Source: Panacibacter ginsenosidivorans (GTDB lineage Bacteria; Bacteroidota; Bacteroidia; Chitinophagales; Chitinophagaceae). Taken from it: a DNA stretch of 64,000 nucleotides. The notes below the pieces were generated by a model. It searched no databases and had not been told where the DNA came from. It saw only the letters and a list, made by a program, of their open reading frames with translations. Below, piece by piece: positions 1 through 8,285 of this stretch; position 1 is the first letter of the stretch, and each line of letters starts with the position of its first letter. The position numbers were made by a program, and so were the translations under genes. Location of the stretch: positions 4,343,501 to 4,407,500 of the forward strand of contig NZ_CP042435.1 in the NCBI RefSeq assembly GCF_007971225.1, written 5' to 3'.

Positions 1-1006
1 TGCCCATAAAAGTAAAATCTGCACCACTCGCTAAAGTCCTTGCTACATCCGGGCCGGAGCGTATGCCGCTATCCATCATTATTTTTATTTTATGCTTATA
101 ATTCTTTACGATCGGTTGCAGAGATTTGATTGCAGATTGCCCGGCATCCAACTGCCTGCCGCCATGATTCGAAACAACAATTCCATCAAAACCCAAACGA
201 ATTGCCATCTCTGTATCTTCTTCGCTTGCCACACCTTTCAACACCAGTTTTCCTTTCCACATATCTCTTATCGGTGCAATTTTTTCTTCGTTTACTCTTC
301 CTGAAAAAGTTTTGTTCATGAATAAACCAAGTTGTTTCATGTTCAAACCTTTTGGCATGTAAGGTTTCAATGTTTCAAATGCCGGCTGACCGTGTATCAA
401 TGTTTTGATTGCCCATTCCGGCCTGCCCATGATCTGCAAAATATTTTGCACCGTCATCTTTGGCGGCATTGCCAAACCATTTCTTATATCACGTGGCCTG
501 AATCCAAACGTTGGTACATCACTCAGTACAACAAGCACAGGGCAATGAGCAGCTTCAGCTCTTTTAATGATGCTGTCTCTTACTTCTTTCTCTGCAGGAT
601 GATACAACTGGAACCATGCTTTACCTTCTGTAATTTCACTGATTCTTTCTATAGATGAAGTTGTAACAGTGCTAAGAATAAAAGGTATATTATGCTCAAA
701 CGCAGCCCTGGCAAGTATTTCAGGCGCATTGGGCCACATAAGTCCCTGCAAGCCAACGGGTGCAATTCCAAAAGGCGCATCATATACATGACCGAATAAT
801 TCGGTCTTTATATCAGAAGAAACATGCTTCGTTAAATAGTAGGGTTTCAATTCAACCTCTCTTAACTCAGCAGTGTTTTTAAAAAGATTCACATCTTCAT
901 TGCAGCCGCCATCAAGATATTCAAAAGCAAAACGTGGAATTTTTTGTTTTGCTTTTTTTATCAGGTCATCTATACCGGGATAATTTGCGTTGTATTTTAT
1001 TTGCAT
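1..1006 (-). CDS. FMN-dependent alpha-hydroxy-acid dehydrogenase (lactate dehydrogenase-like), 3' end cut by window
   Basis: The reading frame starts at ATG 1004-1006 and runs off the left edge after 335 codons, so only the last part of the protein is missing. Visible family features are the N-terminal FEYLDGG segment (about residue 21), the active-site SNHGGRQLD (about residues 277-285) and the FMN-phosphate loop DSGIRSGPDVARTLASGADF (about residues 309-328). All are hallmarks of the LldD/glycolate-oxidase family. These enzymes oxidise L-lactate or similar 2-hydroxy acids to the keto acid with FMN. It is the last gene of the rhamnose block, where the lactaldehyde branch yields lactate, so conversion of lactate to pyruvate is the simplest role. 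The exact substrate is inferred from context. A GCGTC repeat fills the gap to the next gene. Confidence 0.88.
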   Translation of the reverse strand, partial: MQIKYNANYPGIDDLIKKAKQKIPRFAFEYLDGGCNEDVNLFKNTAELREVELKPYYLTKHVSSDIKTELFGHVYDAPFGIAPVGLQGLMWPNAPEILARAAFEHNIPFILSTVTTSSIERISEITEGKAWFQLYHPAEKEVRDSIIKRAEAAHCPVLVVLSDVPTFGFRPRDIRNGLAMPPKMTVQNILQIMGRPEWAIKTLIHGQPAFETLKPYMPKGLNMKQLGLFMNKTFSGRVNEEKIAPIRDMWKGKLVLKGVASEEDTEMAIRLGFDGIVVSNHGGRQLDAGQSAIKSLQPIVKNYKHKIKIMMDSGIRSGPDVARTLASGADFTFMG

Positions 1007-1029
1007 GTGACTACAATAATTTTATATAT

Positions 1030-1094
1030 GATACCAGCGACAATTTTTTATAGCATCGCCTGTTGCGTCGCAATCACTTTATCGTTCCGTACAG
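1030..1094 (+). repeat. GCGTC palindromic repeat, left half, subtype A
   Basis: Starts with GATACCAGC, then GCATCGCC and the core GTTGCGTCGCAATCACTT, ending near CGTTCCGTAC. It occupies almost the whole gap between the dehydrogenase and the kinase. It belongs to the dispersed family described in the findings. Confidence 0.8.
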
Positions 1095-1097
1095 TAA

Positions 1098-2480
1098 TTA
1101 TGCTTTTTCGGAATGGGCAACAGAATATAATTTCAGATCAATGATATTGTCAGGCAAAGATTTAGCATTCCATTGATGATGTATAGCGAGCGCTGCGCCA
1201 AGTGCTGAAGCCTGCGCCACCGTTGCAGCATACACTTCAATACCGGGGAAAGCTTCTGCAAGTAAATGCATATATATAGCATTCCTGCTGAACCCGCCAT
1301 CTACAAAAATTCTTTTTACACTTTCATTCAATACAAGTTTTGTCGAACGTACCTGCTGTACAATTATATCTGCGATCAACTGATGGTATGCTGCTTCATA
1401 ATTTTCAAAAGCACTGATATCTCTTGTTGCAAACATTGATTGCTTCATCATGCCATTGTCACCTGCTGTAGCTTTTCCCGCAGTATGCAACTTATTCAAA
1501 ATCTTTTCATCCAAAGCAACACTGGTAAAATAGTTGCCGGCTTTGTTAAAATGCGCTGCTAATCTTTTTGTTTGCTGCTCATGTTCATTACCGGCAAATA
1601 GGCGGGAAGCTTTTACCGGTGTTCCTTTATAGGAAAGGTAACATAAGCAATCCTGGTGCAGTTCAAGATCAGTAAGTAAACTATGATTGAAAGGATTAAG
1701 GCTGATGCACCATGTACCTGTTGACAATAAGATGAATGGCTCTGTAAAAGCTGAAAGATATGGTATCAGTGCAGCAGAGCTATCATGTAAGCCAATTCCA
1801 ATGGCTATTTTACGCGTATCATTATTGGCATGCACAATATTATCTCCACGATAAATAGGTGCAAATTTTGTACGCATTCCTTCATCATATACCCATTTGT
1901 GGTATTTATGAATTTTAAAATTCCACAACTGTGTGTGGCAACCAACACTGGTTATATCTGTAGCTGCTCTGGCTGAAACAATAAAACTTAGATACTGAGG
2001 CAGGTGGAGGGAATATTTTATCTGCTCATAAATTTTCGGTTGCTCATATTTCAAACGATACAACTGCATTCCTGAATTCAAATTCCCCAACACAGGCGAT
2101 GCTGTTTGTTTTGCAATTAAACTTTCACCACCATAAGTGTCATAAAATTTTTTCTTTAAATTTTCAGGATAAGGTTTCAGGTAATTGTATAATGGCGTTA
2201 GCGGTTTATAAAAATCATTCAGGTGCACAAAACTTGCACCATAACCAGAAAAATTTACCGCTTTTACATCATACTGTTTGTTCGCAATAAGCTGCCAGTA
2301 TTTTTCCCAAATCCAGTTGGTCAGGGCTTTTAAATCTTCGCAGGGAAAGCCATCTTCGTCTGTTGTTTCGTCGAGCTGCACACTTTCTTCCTGCACAACA
2401 TGATATTGTTCATCAAACAATAATATTTTTTTATTGGTTTTGCCAATGTCGAAGATCGCTATGACAGAGATTTTATTCAT
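1098..2480 (-). CDS. rhaB: FGGY-family carbohydrate kinase, probable L-rhamnulokinase
   Basis: 460 residues, close to the usual length for FGGY kinases. The N-terminal AIFDIGKTNKKILLFD is the phosphate-1 motif of the ASKHA fold. LLSTGTWCISLNP (mid-protein) and FVDGGFSRNAIYMHLLAEAF (C-terminal third) match the phosphate-2 and adenosine motifs seen in rhamnulose and fuculose kinases. It would phosphorylate L-rhamnulose to L-rhamnulose-1-phosphate in the cytoplasm. The isomerase lies immediately upstream and the aldolase in the same run of genes, which supports rhamnulose over fuculose or xylulose as substrate. The family alone does not settle the sugar. About 80 bp separate it from the isomerase stop, and a repeat fills that gap. 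Confidence 0.85.
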   Translation of the reverse strand: MNKISVIAIFDIGKTNKKILLFDEQYHVVQEESVQLDETTDEDGFPCEDLKALTNWIWEKYWQLIANKQYDVKAVNFSGYGASFVHLNDFYKPLTPLYNYLKPYPENLKKKFYDTYGGESLIAKQTASPVLGNLNSGMQLYRLKYEQPKIYEQIKYSLHLPQYLSFIVSARAATDITSVGCHTQLWNFKIHKYHKWVYDEGMRTKFAPIYRGDNIVHANNDTRKIAIGIGLHDSSAALIPYLSAFTEPFILLSTGTWCISLNPFNHSLLTDLELHQDCLCYLSYKGTPVKASRLFAGNEHEQQTKRLAAHFNKAGNYFTSVALDEKILNKLHTAGKATAGDNGMMKQSMFATRDISAFENYEAAYHQLIADIIVQQVRSTKLVLNESVKRIFVDGGFSRNAIYMHLLAEAFPGIEVYAATVAQASALGAALAIHHQWNAKSLPDNIIDLKLYSVAHSEKA

Positions 2481-2521
2481 GTTTATTATGGGCCAAAATG
2501 TATTGCTACTATGAAACTTTT

Positions 2522-2561
2522 CTTGCGTCGCACTCTTGTACGCTTTGTTCTTTGTTCAACA
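2522..2561 (+). repeat. GCGTC palindromic repeat, left half, subtype A
   Basis: Core CTTGCGTCGCACTCTTGTAC followed by a GTTCTTTGTTCAACA tail. It abuts the stop codon of the isomerase gene on the minus strand and sits between two genes of the rhamnose locus. Confidence 0.8.
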
Positions 2562-3836
2562 CTACAAACCAGTTGCAACAGTTTTCGATCCACGTTGTTT
2601 AATTAGACTTTCTCTTACTTTTTCACTTCTGTATACAGACAGTGGATTTAACACACCGCCACTTCTTAATCTTGCTTCTGCAACAAGTGCACGAACATCT
2701 GTACGAAATGCCTGCTGCAAAATTTCCTGTGCAGTTACTACATCATTATTATTCTGGGCCTCTGCTAACCTTTTCCTGTCAACCAACAATGCCTGGGCAT
2801 AGGTGATCATGATTGCCTCTACGGATTGTAATAAATCTTCAAGCGGATCTTTTACATTGTGACTCGCATCAATCATCCAGCCAAGGTCTGTTGCATGGTT
2901 CATATCTTTTGCATCCATGCCTTCAACCAGTTCATTGAAGATGAGAAATAGTTGATATGGTTTTATACTGCCAACAGTAAGATCATCATCTCCATATTTA
3001 CTGTCATTGAAATGAAAGCCACCAAGCTTTCCTTCCATCAACAACAATGCAACGATCTGTTCAATATTTGCGTTTGGCAAATGATGCCCAAGGTCAACTA
3101 ATGTGTATGCTTTCTTGCCAAGCTTACTTGTATATAATAATGATTGTCCCCAATCTCCAACAGTTGTGGAATAAAAGTTAGGTTCAAATGCTTTGTACTC
3201 TACAAACATTTTCCAGTGATCGGGCAGAGCTGCATATACTTCCTGCAAACTTTCCAATGTATTCTGAAATGCTTTTCTAAAATTCAACTGGCCGGGAAAG
3301 CATGAACCATCACTTAACCAAACGGTTAATGATTCAGAACCCAACTCTAAGCCATATTTAACTACTTCAATATTGTGATCAACTGCTTGTTTGCGCACCG
3401 CTTTATCTACATGCTGCATGGATCCATACTTATAACTCAATTCCTGATCAGGCTGATCCTGGAAAGTGTTGGAGTTCATGGCATCGAACTTTAAACCGTT
3501 TTGTGCAGCGAGTGCTTTAATGTGTGATGCATTTTCCGGAATATCCCACGGAATGTGTAAAGAGATAGCTCCACTACTTCTGTTCAATGCATGTAGCAAA
3601 CCAATGTCTTCAATTTTTTCTTCAAGGTTACGCGGTTCGCCACCACCGGGAAAACGGCCAAACCTTGTACCGCCTGTACCCAGCGCCCAGCTTGGGATTG
3701 CCACCTGGAAGTCTATCAACTTTTGCAGCAAACCATTTACATCTTTTATATCTGCGGCAATAAAATCAAACTTGCGCTGGTGCTCTTTCTGCAGCGAATG
3801 GTTGTGTTCTTCGAGTTTATATTTTTCTATTTGCAT
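2562..3836 (-). CDS. rhaI: L-rhamnose isomerase, Pseudomonas stutzeri/Bacillus-type sugar isomerase
   Basis: 424 residues with a xylose-isomerase-like TIM barrel. Candidate metal ligands can be picked out: Glu in VEYKAFEP, Asp in LVDLGHH, His in GGFHFND and Asp in the following SKYGDDDL. This is the layout of the metal-dependent L-rhamnose isomerases of the P. stutzeri type, which differ from E. coli RhaA. It interconverts L-rhamnose and L-rhamnulose. Its neighbours are mutarotase upstream and kinase downstream, so the assignment is strong. A related role on another 6-deoxy sugar cannot be excluded by sequence alone. Confidence 0.9.
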   Translation of the reverse strand: MQIEKYKLEEHNHSLQKEHQRKFDFIAADIKDVNGLLQKLIDFQVAIPSWALGTGGTRFGRFPGGGEPRNLEEKIEDIGLLHALNRSSGAISLHIPWDIPENASHIKALAAQNGLKFDAMNSNTFQDQPDQELSYKYGSMQHVDKAVRKQAVDHNIEVVKYGLELGSESLTVWLSDGSCFPGQLNFRKAFQNTLESLQEVYAALPDHWKMFVEYKAFEPNFYSTTVGDWGQSLLYTSKLGKKAYTLVDLGHHLPNANIEQIVALLLMEGKLGGFHFNDSKYGDDDLTVGSIKPYQLFLIFNELVEGMDAKDMNHATDLGWMIDASHNVKDPLEDLLQSVEAIMITYAQALLVDRKRLAEAQNNNDVVTAQEILQQAFRTDVRALVAEARLRSGGVLNPLSVYRSEKVRESLIKQRGSKTVATGL

Positions 3837-3901
3837 AGCAATGTTATTTTGTCTGAACCATGATTTTCAGGATTCACCTGATTATCCTGATTCTTTATTC
3901 A

Positions 3902-4216
3902 TTATGGTAAATAATATACTTCTTTCAATGGAATATTTATTGGAGAATTGTCATCATTGGTCTCCATAATGTCTTTCATATAATCCCACCATTTTTTCAT
4001 TATTGGTTCATTGGGCAGATCATCAAGTTTCGTTTTATCTGCTATAGTAAGGTAACCAAATAATATGTTTGTTTCTTCGTCTAAGAAAATGGAATAATCT
4101 TTTATGCCTTCGTGTTTGAGCAACGATTGTAATTCCGGCCATAAGGCATCATGACGCTTTTTGTATTCGTCTTCACAACCTTTAAAGAGTTTCATTTTGA
4201 ATGCTACACGTTGCAT
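3902..4216 (-). CDS. rhaM: L-rhamnose mutarotase
   Basis: 104 residues, the normal size for RhaM/YiiL. The opening MQRVAFKMKLFKG, the KKRHDALWPEL helix carrying the conserved histidine and the C-terminal KKWWDYM segment are typical. It interconverts alpha and beta anomers of L-rhamnose so that the isomerase receives its preferred form. It lies 65 bp upstream of the isomerase on the same strand. The 320 bp between it and the aldolase gene contain two different repeat elements and no other gene. Confidence 0.92.
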   Translation of the reverse strand: MQRVAFKMKLFKGCEDEYKKRHDALWPELQSLLKHEGIKDYSIFLDEETNILFGYLTIADKTKLDDLPNEPIMKKWWDYMKDIMETNDDNSPINIPLKEVYYLP

Positions 4217-4221
4217 ATTTT

Positions 4222-4375
4222 TTATTTATTTACTTTTTGTCTTGATACAAAAAGTAACAAAAAAATCAAGAACGGATGATATACAGCACATCCGTTCATT
4301 CGCCTTGATTTGGCTCTTGTAACATCTGTGACTTCAGCTATTTTTTCTTTACTCATCAATGATGCGTAATTTACA
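4222..4375. repeat. Double-hairpin element, copy 1
   Basis: Hairpin 1 is TTACTTTTTGT (4230-4240), loop CTTGAT, then ACAAAAAGTAA (4247-4257). Hairpin 2 is GAACGGATG (4270-4278), loop ATATACAGCA, then CATCCGTTC (4289-4297). Beyond it CATTCGCCTT and GTAACATCTGTGACTT are shared with copy 2 at 6805-6955. The second stem has a different sequence from copy 2 but stays fully paired. Confidence 0.75.
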
Positions 4376-4409
4376 ATTCTACTTTATGTTTTAGCCGCAT
4401 AACGATATA

Positions 4410-4452
4410 TTGTACAAGTGTGCGACGCAACAGGCGATGGTACAAAGAACAG
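4410..4452 (-). repeat. GCGTC palindromic repeat, right half, subtype A
   Basis: Reads GTACAAGTGTGCGACGCAAC then AGGCGATGGTACAAAGAACAG, the reverse complement of the family core. It follows directly on the double-hairpin element. Confidence 0.8.
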
Positions 4453-4510
4453 TAGTCAGGCTCAAAATAATATTTATTAAACGTACAATTTTCAATGAAC
4501 ATACTTTATA

Positions 4511-4535
4511 ACTCCCCTTTAGGGGACGGGGGTTT
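4511..4535. repeat. Short G/C-rich palindrome, copy after the aldolase stop
   Basis: ACTCCCCTTTAGGGG followed by ACGGGGGTTT. It lies 3 bp beyond the aldolase stop codon. The CCCCTTTAGGGG core matches the two copies inside that gene. Confidence 0.7.
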
Positions 4536-4538
4536 CTT

Positions 4539-6719
4539 CTATCTCAAAAACGCCATAGCCACACCACCATCAACATTCAATGTGTTACCGGTTGATTTAT
4601 TTAATAGACCACCAACAAAAGCATAACATGCGTTGGCAATATCTTCAGGCAGAATAACTTCATTGAGCAAAGTGCGCTTTGCATAGTATGCGGGCAACTC
4701 TTCAACCGTGATGCCGTATGCTTTTGCACGGCCTTCTGCCCAGCCGCCAGCCCATATATTACTGTTTGCAATAACCGCATCAGGGTTTACAGTGTTTACA
4801 CGTATCTTATCTGCACCAAGTTCTGCAGCCAGCAAACGTGTAAGATGCGCCTGCGCAGCTTTTGCGCTTCCATAACCTGCATTGTTTGGCCCGGCAACTA
4901 CAGAATTTTTTGAGACAATATTGATGATGTCTCCGCCAATATTTTGTTTGCGCATGATCTCCACGCCAAGCTTTGATACCAGAAACTGACCTTTCACCAA
5001 AATATCATACAGCTTATCCCAATCTTCAATTGAATGATCAGTGATAGATTTTGAAATGCTGATGCCCGCATTGTTTACCACAATGTCGACACCACCAAAA
5101 GCAAGTACTGCATTTGCATAAGCTTTTTCGATAGAAGCATTATCTGTTACATCGAGTAATGTTGATGCGGCAGTATCTCTGCCAAATTGTTTTTGAAATT
5201 CCTGCATGGCTTCATTCATACGCCCTTCATTAATATCATTAATGATAATACATGCACCTTCTTCTGCGAATCTTTTAGCAATTGCTTTTCCTATTCCTCC
5301 TGCGCTTCCTGTTATGAGTGCAATTCTGCCGCTCAATGATTTTGGCTTGGGCATGCGTTGCAGCTTGGCTTCTTCCAATAACCAGTATTCAATGTTGAAT
5401 GCTTCCTGCCTTGGCAATGATGTGTATTCACTAACTGCTTCGGCGCCACGCATAACATTAATAGCATTGATATAAAATTCTGAAGCTACCCTTGTTGTTT
5501 GTTTATCTTTTGCAAAGCTGAACATACCTACACCGGGATATAAAATGATCACGGGATTTGCATCACGTATAGCAGGACTGTTTGGATGTTTGCAACTGTT
5601 GTAATATTCCGTATACATCTTTCTGTATGCTTCAAACAACGGAGCGATCTTTTCTTTGATTGCTGCAGTATTCGTTACGTCTTCATCTGTTGAAAGATTT
5701 AATACAAGCGGAGAAATTTTTGTACGCAGAAAATGGTCGGGGCAGCTTGTACCAAGAGGCGCTAATCTTTCAAGGTCATTTGAATTGATGAATTGTAATA
5801 CACGGTCATCATCGGTAAAATGACCGATCATGCCCCCAACCCCTGAAGGGGAGTTTTTAGGGTAACCTGATGAACACAATCCCCTTAAAATTGGAGCGAG
5901 TGTTGCTGCTTTTTTCAACCGTTCTTCTTTGGGTAATGGTTCTATTTTTTGTCCGCCGAAAATGGCGCCTTTCTTTCCATAATTATCTTCAAGGTATTGT
6001 GCGCAACGCTCAATTACTTCAAGGGTGTTGATATAGCTTTCATAAGCTGTATCGCCCCAGGTAAATAATCCATGTGAGCCAAGCATAATGCCACGGATAC
6101 CAGGATTTTCATCAAGACATTGTTTCAACATGAGGCCGAGTTCAAAACCGGGTTTCTGCCATTTTACCCAACCGATTGTTCCGTTGAATAATTCCTTTGT
6201 TATTTTCTCTCCATCTTTTGCAGCCGCGATTGCAATAGCTGCATCAGGATGTAAATGGTCGATATGTTTGAATGGAAGAAATCCATGCAACGGTGTATCT
6301 ATTGAAGGAGCTTTTGATGCAAGATCATAAATGCAATGATTGAACAACTCTACCATTTCATCTTCATATTCTAACCCCCGATAGATATTTTTCAGACTGC
6401 GTAAACGGTCAACATATAAAGCTGCAAGTCCGTTGCGTTTCATGGTACCAAGATCGCCGCCACTGCCTTTTACCCACATCACTTCTGTTTCTTTTCCCGT
6501 CAAAGGATCTTTGGCCATTGCTTTACAGGATGTGTTGCCGCCACCGTAGTTTGTCAAGCGCAGGTCAGCTCCAAGCAAGTTAGAACGATATACCAATAAG
6601 GCTACTTCATCGCCTGCAAGTTCTGCTGCTTTGGCTTCGTCCCACAAATATGAAACGTGTTTGAAACCCCCAACCCCTAAAGGGGAGCTGTAAATCTCAT
6701 CATTTTTAATTGTGCCCAT
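4539..6719 (-). CDS. rhaD: Bifunctional rhamnulose-1-phosphate aldolase/lactaldehyde dehydrogenase
   Basis: 726 residues. The N-terminal half is a class II aldolase/adducin domain with NYGGGNTSCK near residue 60 and a metal-site GSHGLFTWGD about residue 215. The C-terminal 260 residues are a short-chain dehydrogenase with TGSAGGIGKAIA for NAD binding and a catalytic YGSAK. Such fusions (RhaEW type) cleave L-rhamnulose-1-phosphate to DHAP and L-lactaldehyde and oxidise the aldehyde to L-lactate. Two short segments look foreign: SPLGVGG at about residues 12-18 and NSPSGVGG at about residues 290-297. Each is encoded by a copy of a CCCC-palindrome repeat, inserted in frame, and the surrounding protein is undisturbed. 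Metal and cofactor motifs remain intact, so the protein is probably active. Confidence 0.92.
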   Translation of the reverse strand: MGTIKNDEIYSSPLGVGGFKHVSYLWDEAKAAELAGDEVALLVYRSNLLGADLRLTNYGGGNTSCKAMAKDPLTGKETEVMWVKGSGGDLGTMKRNGLAALYVDRLRSLKNIYRGLEYEDEMVELFNHCIYDLASKAPSIDTPLHGFLPFKHIDHLHPDAAIAIAAAKDGEKITKELFNGTIGWVKWQKPGFELGLMLKQCLDENPGIRGIMLGSHGLFTWGDTAYESYINTLEVIERCAQYLEDNYGKKGAIFGGQKIEPLPKEERLKKAATLAPILRGLCSSGYPKNSPSGVGGMIGHFTDDDRVLQFINSNDLERLAPLGTSCPDHFLRTKISPLVLNLSTDEDVTNTAAIKEKIAPLFEAYRKMYTEYYNSCKHPNSPAIRDANPVIILYPGVGMFSFAKDKQTTRVASEFYINAINVMRGAEAVSEYTSLPRQEAFNIEYWLLEEAKLQRMPKPKSLSGRIALITGSAGGIGKAIAKRFAEEGACIIINDINEGRMNEAMQEFQKQFGRDTAASTLLDVTDNASIEKAYANAVLAFGGVDIVVNNAGISISKSITDHSIEDWDKLYDILVKGQFLVSKLGVEIMRKQNIGGDIINIVSKNSVVAGPNNAGYGSAKAAQAHLTRLLAAELGADKIRVNTVNPDAVIANSNIWAGGWAEGRAKAYGITVEELPAYYAKRTLLNEVILPEDIANACYAFVGGLLNKSTGNTLNVDGGVAMAFLR
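5833..5862. repeat. Short G/C-rich palindrome inserted in the aldolase gene, copy 2
   Basis: CCCCCAACCCCTGAAGGGG followed by AGTTTTTAGGG. On the coding strand it adds residues PKNSPSGVGG to the aldolase just before MIGHFTDDDR. Confidence 0.75.
6665..6689. repeat. Short G/C-rich palindrome inserted in the aldolase gene, copy 3
   Basis: AACCCCCAACCCCTAAAGG then GGAGCT. It encodes SPLGVGG near the N-terminus, immediately before the family-typical FKHVSYLWDEAKAAELAGDE. Confidence 0.75.
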
Positions 6720-6765
6720 AACTAATATTTTTTATTGTTGTTAACGATCTTTCTATTCTTTGGTA

Positions 6766-6800
6766 ATCGTTCCTTGTGTCACTAACCTGTACGTTCGGAA
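6766..6800 (+). repeat. GCGTC-family repeat, left half, subtype B
   Basis: TCGTTCCTTGTGTCACTAAC then CTGTACGTTCGGAAC, the GTGTCACTCAC variant of the core. The double-hairpin element follows within 10 bp and a subtype A right half lies at 7043-7100, so all three may form one composite. Confidence 0.65.
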
Positions 6801-6804
6801 CTCT

Positions 6805-6955
6805 TATTTACTTTTTTGTCTTGACACAAAAAAGTAACAAAAAAAGTCAGGAAGAAAAGATATTCAGCACTTTTCTTCATTCGCCTTCATTAAACTTCAG
6901 TAACATCTGAGACTTGTGCTTTTGTATCTCTATTCATCATCGATGATTCTATTCT
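6805..6955. repeat. Double-hairpin element, copy 2
   Basis: Hairpin 1 is TTACTTTTTTGT (6808-6819), loop CTTGAC, then ACAAAAAAGTAA. Hairpin 2 is GAAGAAAAG (6851-6859), loop ATATTCAGCA, then CTTTTCTTC (6870-6878). Compared with copy 1, several second-stem positions change on both sides and keep pairing, while the loop is nearly identical. It lies about 100 bp upstream of the aldolase start. Confidence 0.75.
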
Positions 6956-7042
6956 AAATCGTTTTTGCTATTTGCTTTTAATCTGGTAAATCAGTTTAAT
7001 CCTATAGATCATGGTTCAGACAATTGCTGCTTAGCGATATAA

Positions 7043-7100
7043 TCTTACAAGAGTGCGACGCAACGGAAGCTTAATGCTTATTCTTTAGCCCGGCTCATAA
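7043..7100 (-). repeat. GCGTC palindromic repeat, right half, subtype A
   Basis: TTACAAGAGTGCGACGCAAC then GGAAGCTTAATGC, ending in an AGCCCGGCTCATAAAAA tail. The tail resembles those of the copies at 30856-30985 and 58624-58778. Confidence 0.8.
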
Positions 7101-7130
7101 AAATTTTCTACATCATCCTTACTTCAATAT

Positions 7131-7156
7131 CCTCCCCCGGGGGAGTTAGAGGGGGC
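7131..7156. repeat. Short G/C-rich palindrome after the symporter stop
   Basis: CCTCCCCCGGGGGAG followed by TTAGAGGGGGC, 1 bp from the symporter stop codon. It looks like a variant of the CCCC/GGGG element found after and inside the aldolase gene. Its position could also let it act in termination. Confidence 0.5.
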
Positions 7157-7157
7157 T

Positions 7158-8246
7158 TTATTTTATCGAATTCCCATAACCCACCAACAATACAGAAACT
7201 ATAATGGTTATTATTCCTAATACAATTGTTGTGATCGTTTTTTTGTTTACGCCTTTCCATTCTTTTAATACCAGCCCCCACATATTTGCCGTGAGGATGA
7301 TGAATGCCATGTGCAGTATCCATGAACTGGGGCCATTGCCCAGCTTGCTTTCGCCCATGCCATAGAAAAAAAATTGTAAGAACCATGTAGTGCCTGCCAA
7401 TGCAGAAAAAATATAATTCTTTAACAGCGGTGTTTGTTTATTTGTATAATCATTAAATGTTTTGTTGCGTGCATTTAATATCATGCACCAGATAAAATTT
7501 GTTGTTAAACCACCCCATAAAACCACCACATAAGTTACATTATTCTGGTATAAAAAATTGCCTTGATTTGGATTAGCTGCTTTCCATAATTCATTGGCAA
7601 GATCGGCCATTGGTTTACCGGCTTCGAGACCAAAATTGAAACATGCACTTAACACACCCGATACAATAGAAACAAACATGCCGAGTGCAAATTTATATTC
7701 GGTCTTTGTTTCCATTCCATGCGGGTCAGTAGCCTCTTTTACTAATTGCTTCTCTTTCATCATCCCGGCTTTACCACAGATGATGATACCAACAATACAA
7801 ACTGCAAGTCCCGCAAGAACTGTGAGACCCCACTGCGAACCAGTCAACATGCTAAAAGTATCTTTACCTTCTTTAGGAAAAAGATCATAATAAATGGAAG
7901 GAATAATTGCACCGAACACCATGCATAATCCAAGAATAATACTGCTGCCAAGTGAAACGCCAAGGTAGCGAACGCCCAGGCCATAGGTTAATCCACCAAT
8001 GCCCCAAAGCACACCAAACATATAGGCAAGACCAATGGTACTGCCACTGGCACCTTTGATGATATCTGCAAAACCTGGAATGGTAAGATAAGCGGCAAGC
8101 GGCGGAACAATCAACCAGGAAAAGATGCCTCCAACGATCCAGAAGCTTTCCCAATGCCAGCCCTTTACTTTCTTATAAGGCATATAAAAACTGCCTGAAG
8201 CAAAACCTCCGATGAAATGAAAAATAACTCCGAGTATAGCCTGCAT
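7158..8246 (-). CDS. rhaT: L-rhamnose/proton symporter
   Basis: 362 residues and about ten hydrophobic segments, as expected for RhaT of the drug/metabolite transporter superfamily. The start MQAILGVIFHFIGGFASGSF and the segments GLAYMFGVLWGIGGLTYGLG and GSQWGLTVLAGLAVCIVGI fit the family. It sits in the inner membrane and imports L-rhamnose with a proton. It is the first gene of the catabolic run. Its upstream region carries the shared CTGTCATG direct-repeat operator (8311-8332) and a TACTTTTA -7 box (8286-8293), so transcription probably begins near 8280, about 30 bp before the ATG. Confidence 0.92.
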   Translation of the reverse strand: MQAILGVIFHFIGGFASGSFYMPYKKVKGWHWESFWIVGGIFSWLIVPPLAAYLTIPGFADIIKGASGSTIGLAYMFGVLWGIGGLTYGLGVRYLGVSLGSSIILGLCMVFGAIIPSIYYDLFPKEGKDTFSMLTGSQWGLTVLAGLAVCIVGIIICGKAGMMKEKQLVKEATDPHGMETKTEYKFALGMFVSIVSGVLSACFNFGLEAGKPMADLANELWKAANPNQGNFLYQNNVTYVVVLWGGLTTNFIWCMILNARNKTFNDYTNKQTPLLKNYIFSALAGTTWFLQFFFYGMGESKLGNGPSSWILHMAFIILTANMWGLVLKEWKGVNKKTITTIVLGIITIIVSVLLVGYGNSIK

Positions 8247-8285
8247 GTTCTGTTGATTTTCTATATAGCAATTAACAATCTGGTG

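Noticed and set aside
2536-2802. Plus-strand frames opposite the rhamnose, GroEL and pncB genes
   Set aside because: They are antisense to strongly supported genes and lack domain or codon support.
7131-7160. G/C palindrome after rhaT as a simple terminator
   Set aside because: The T-run is short and related copies lie inside coding sequence, so an insertion element explains it better; kept as a repeat with moderate confidence.
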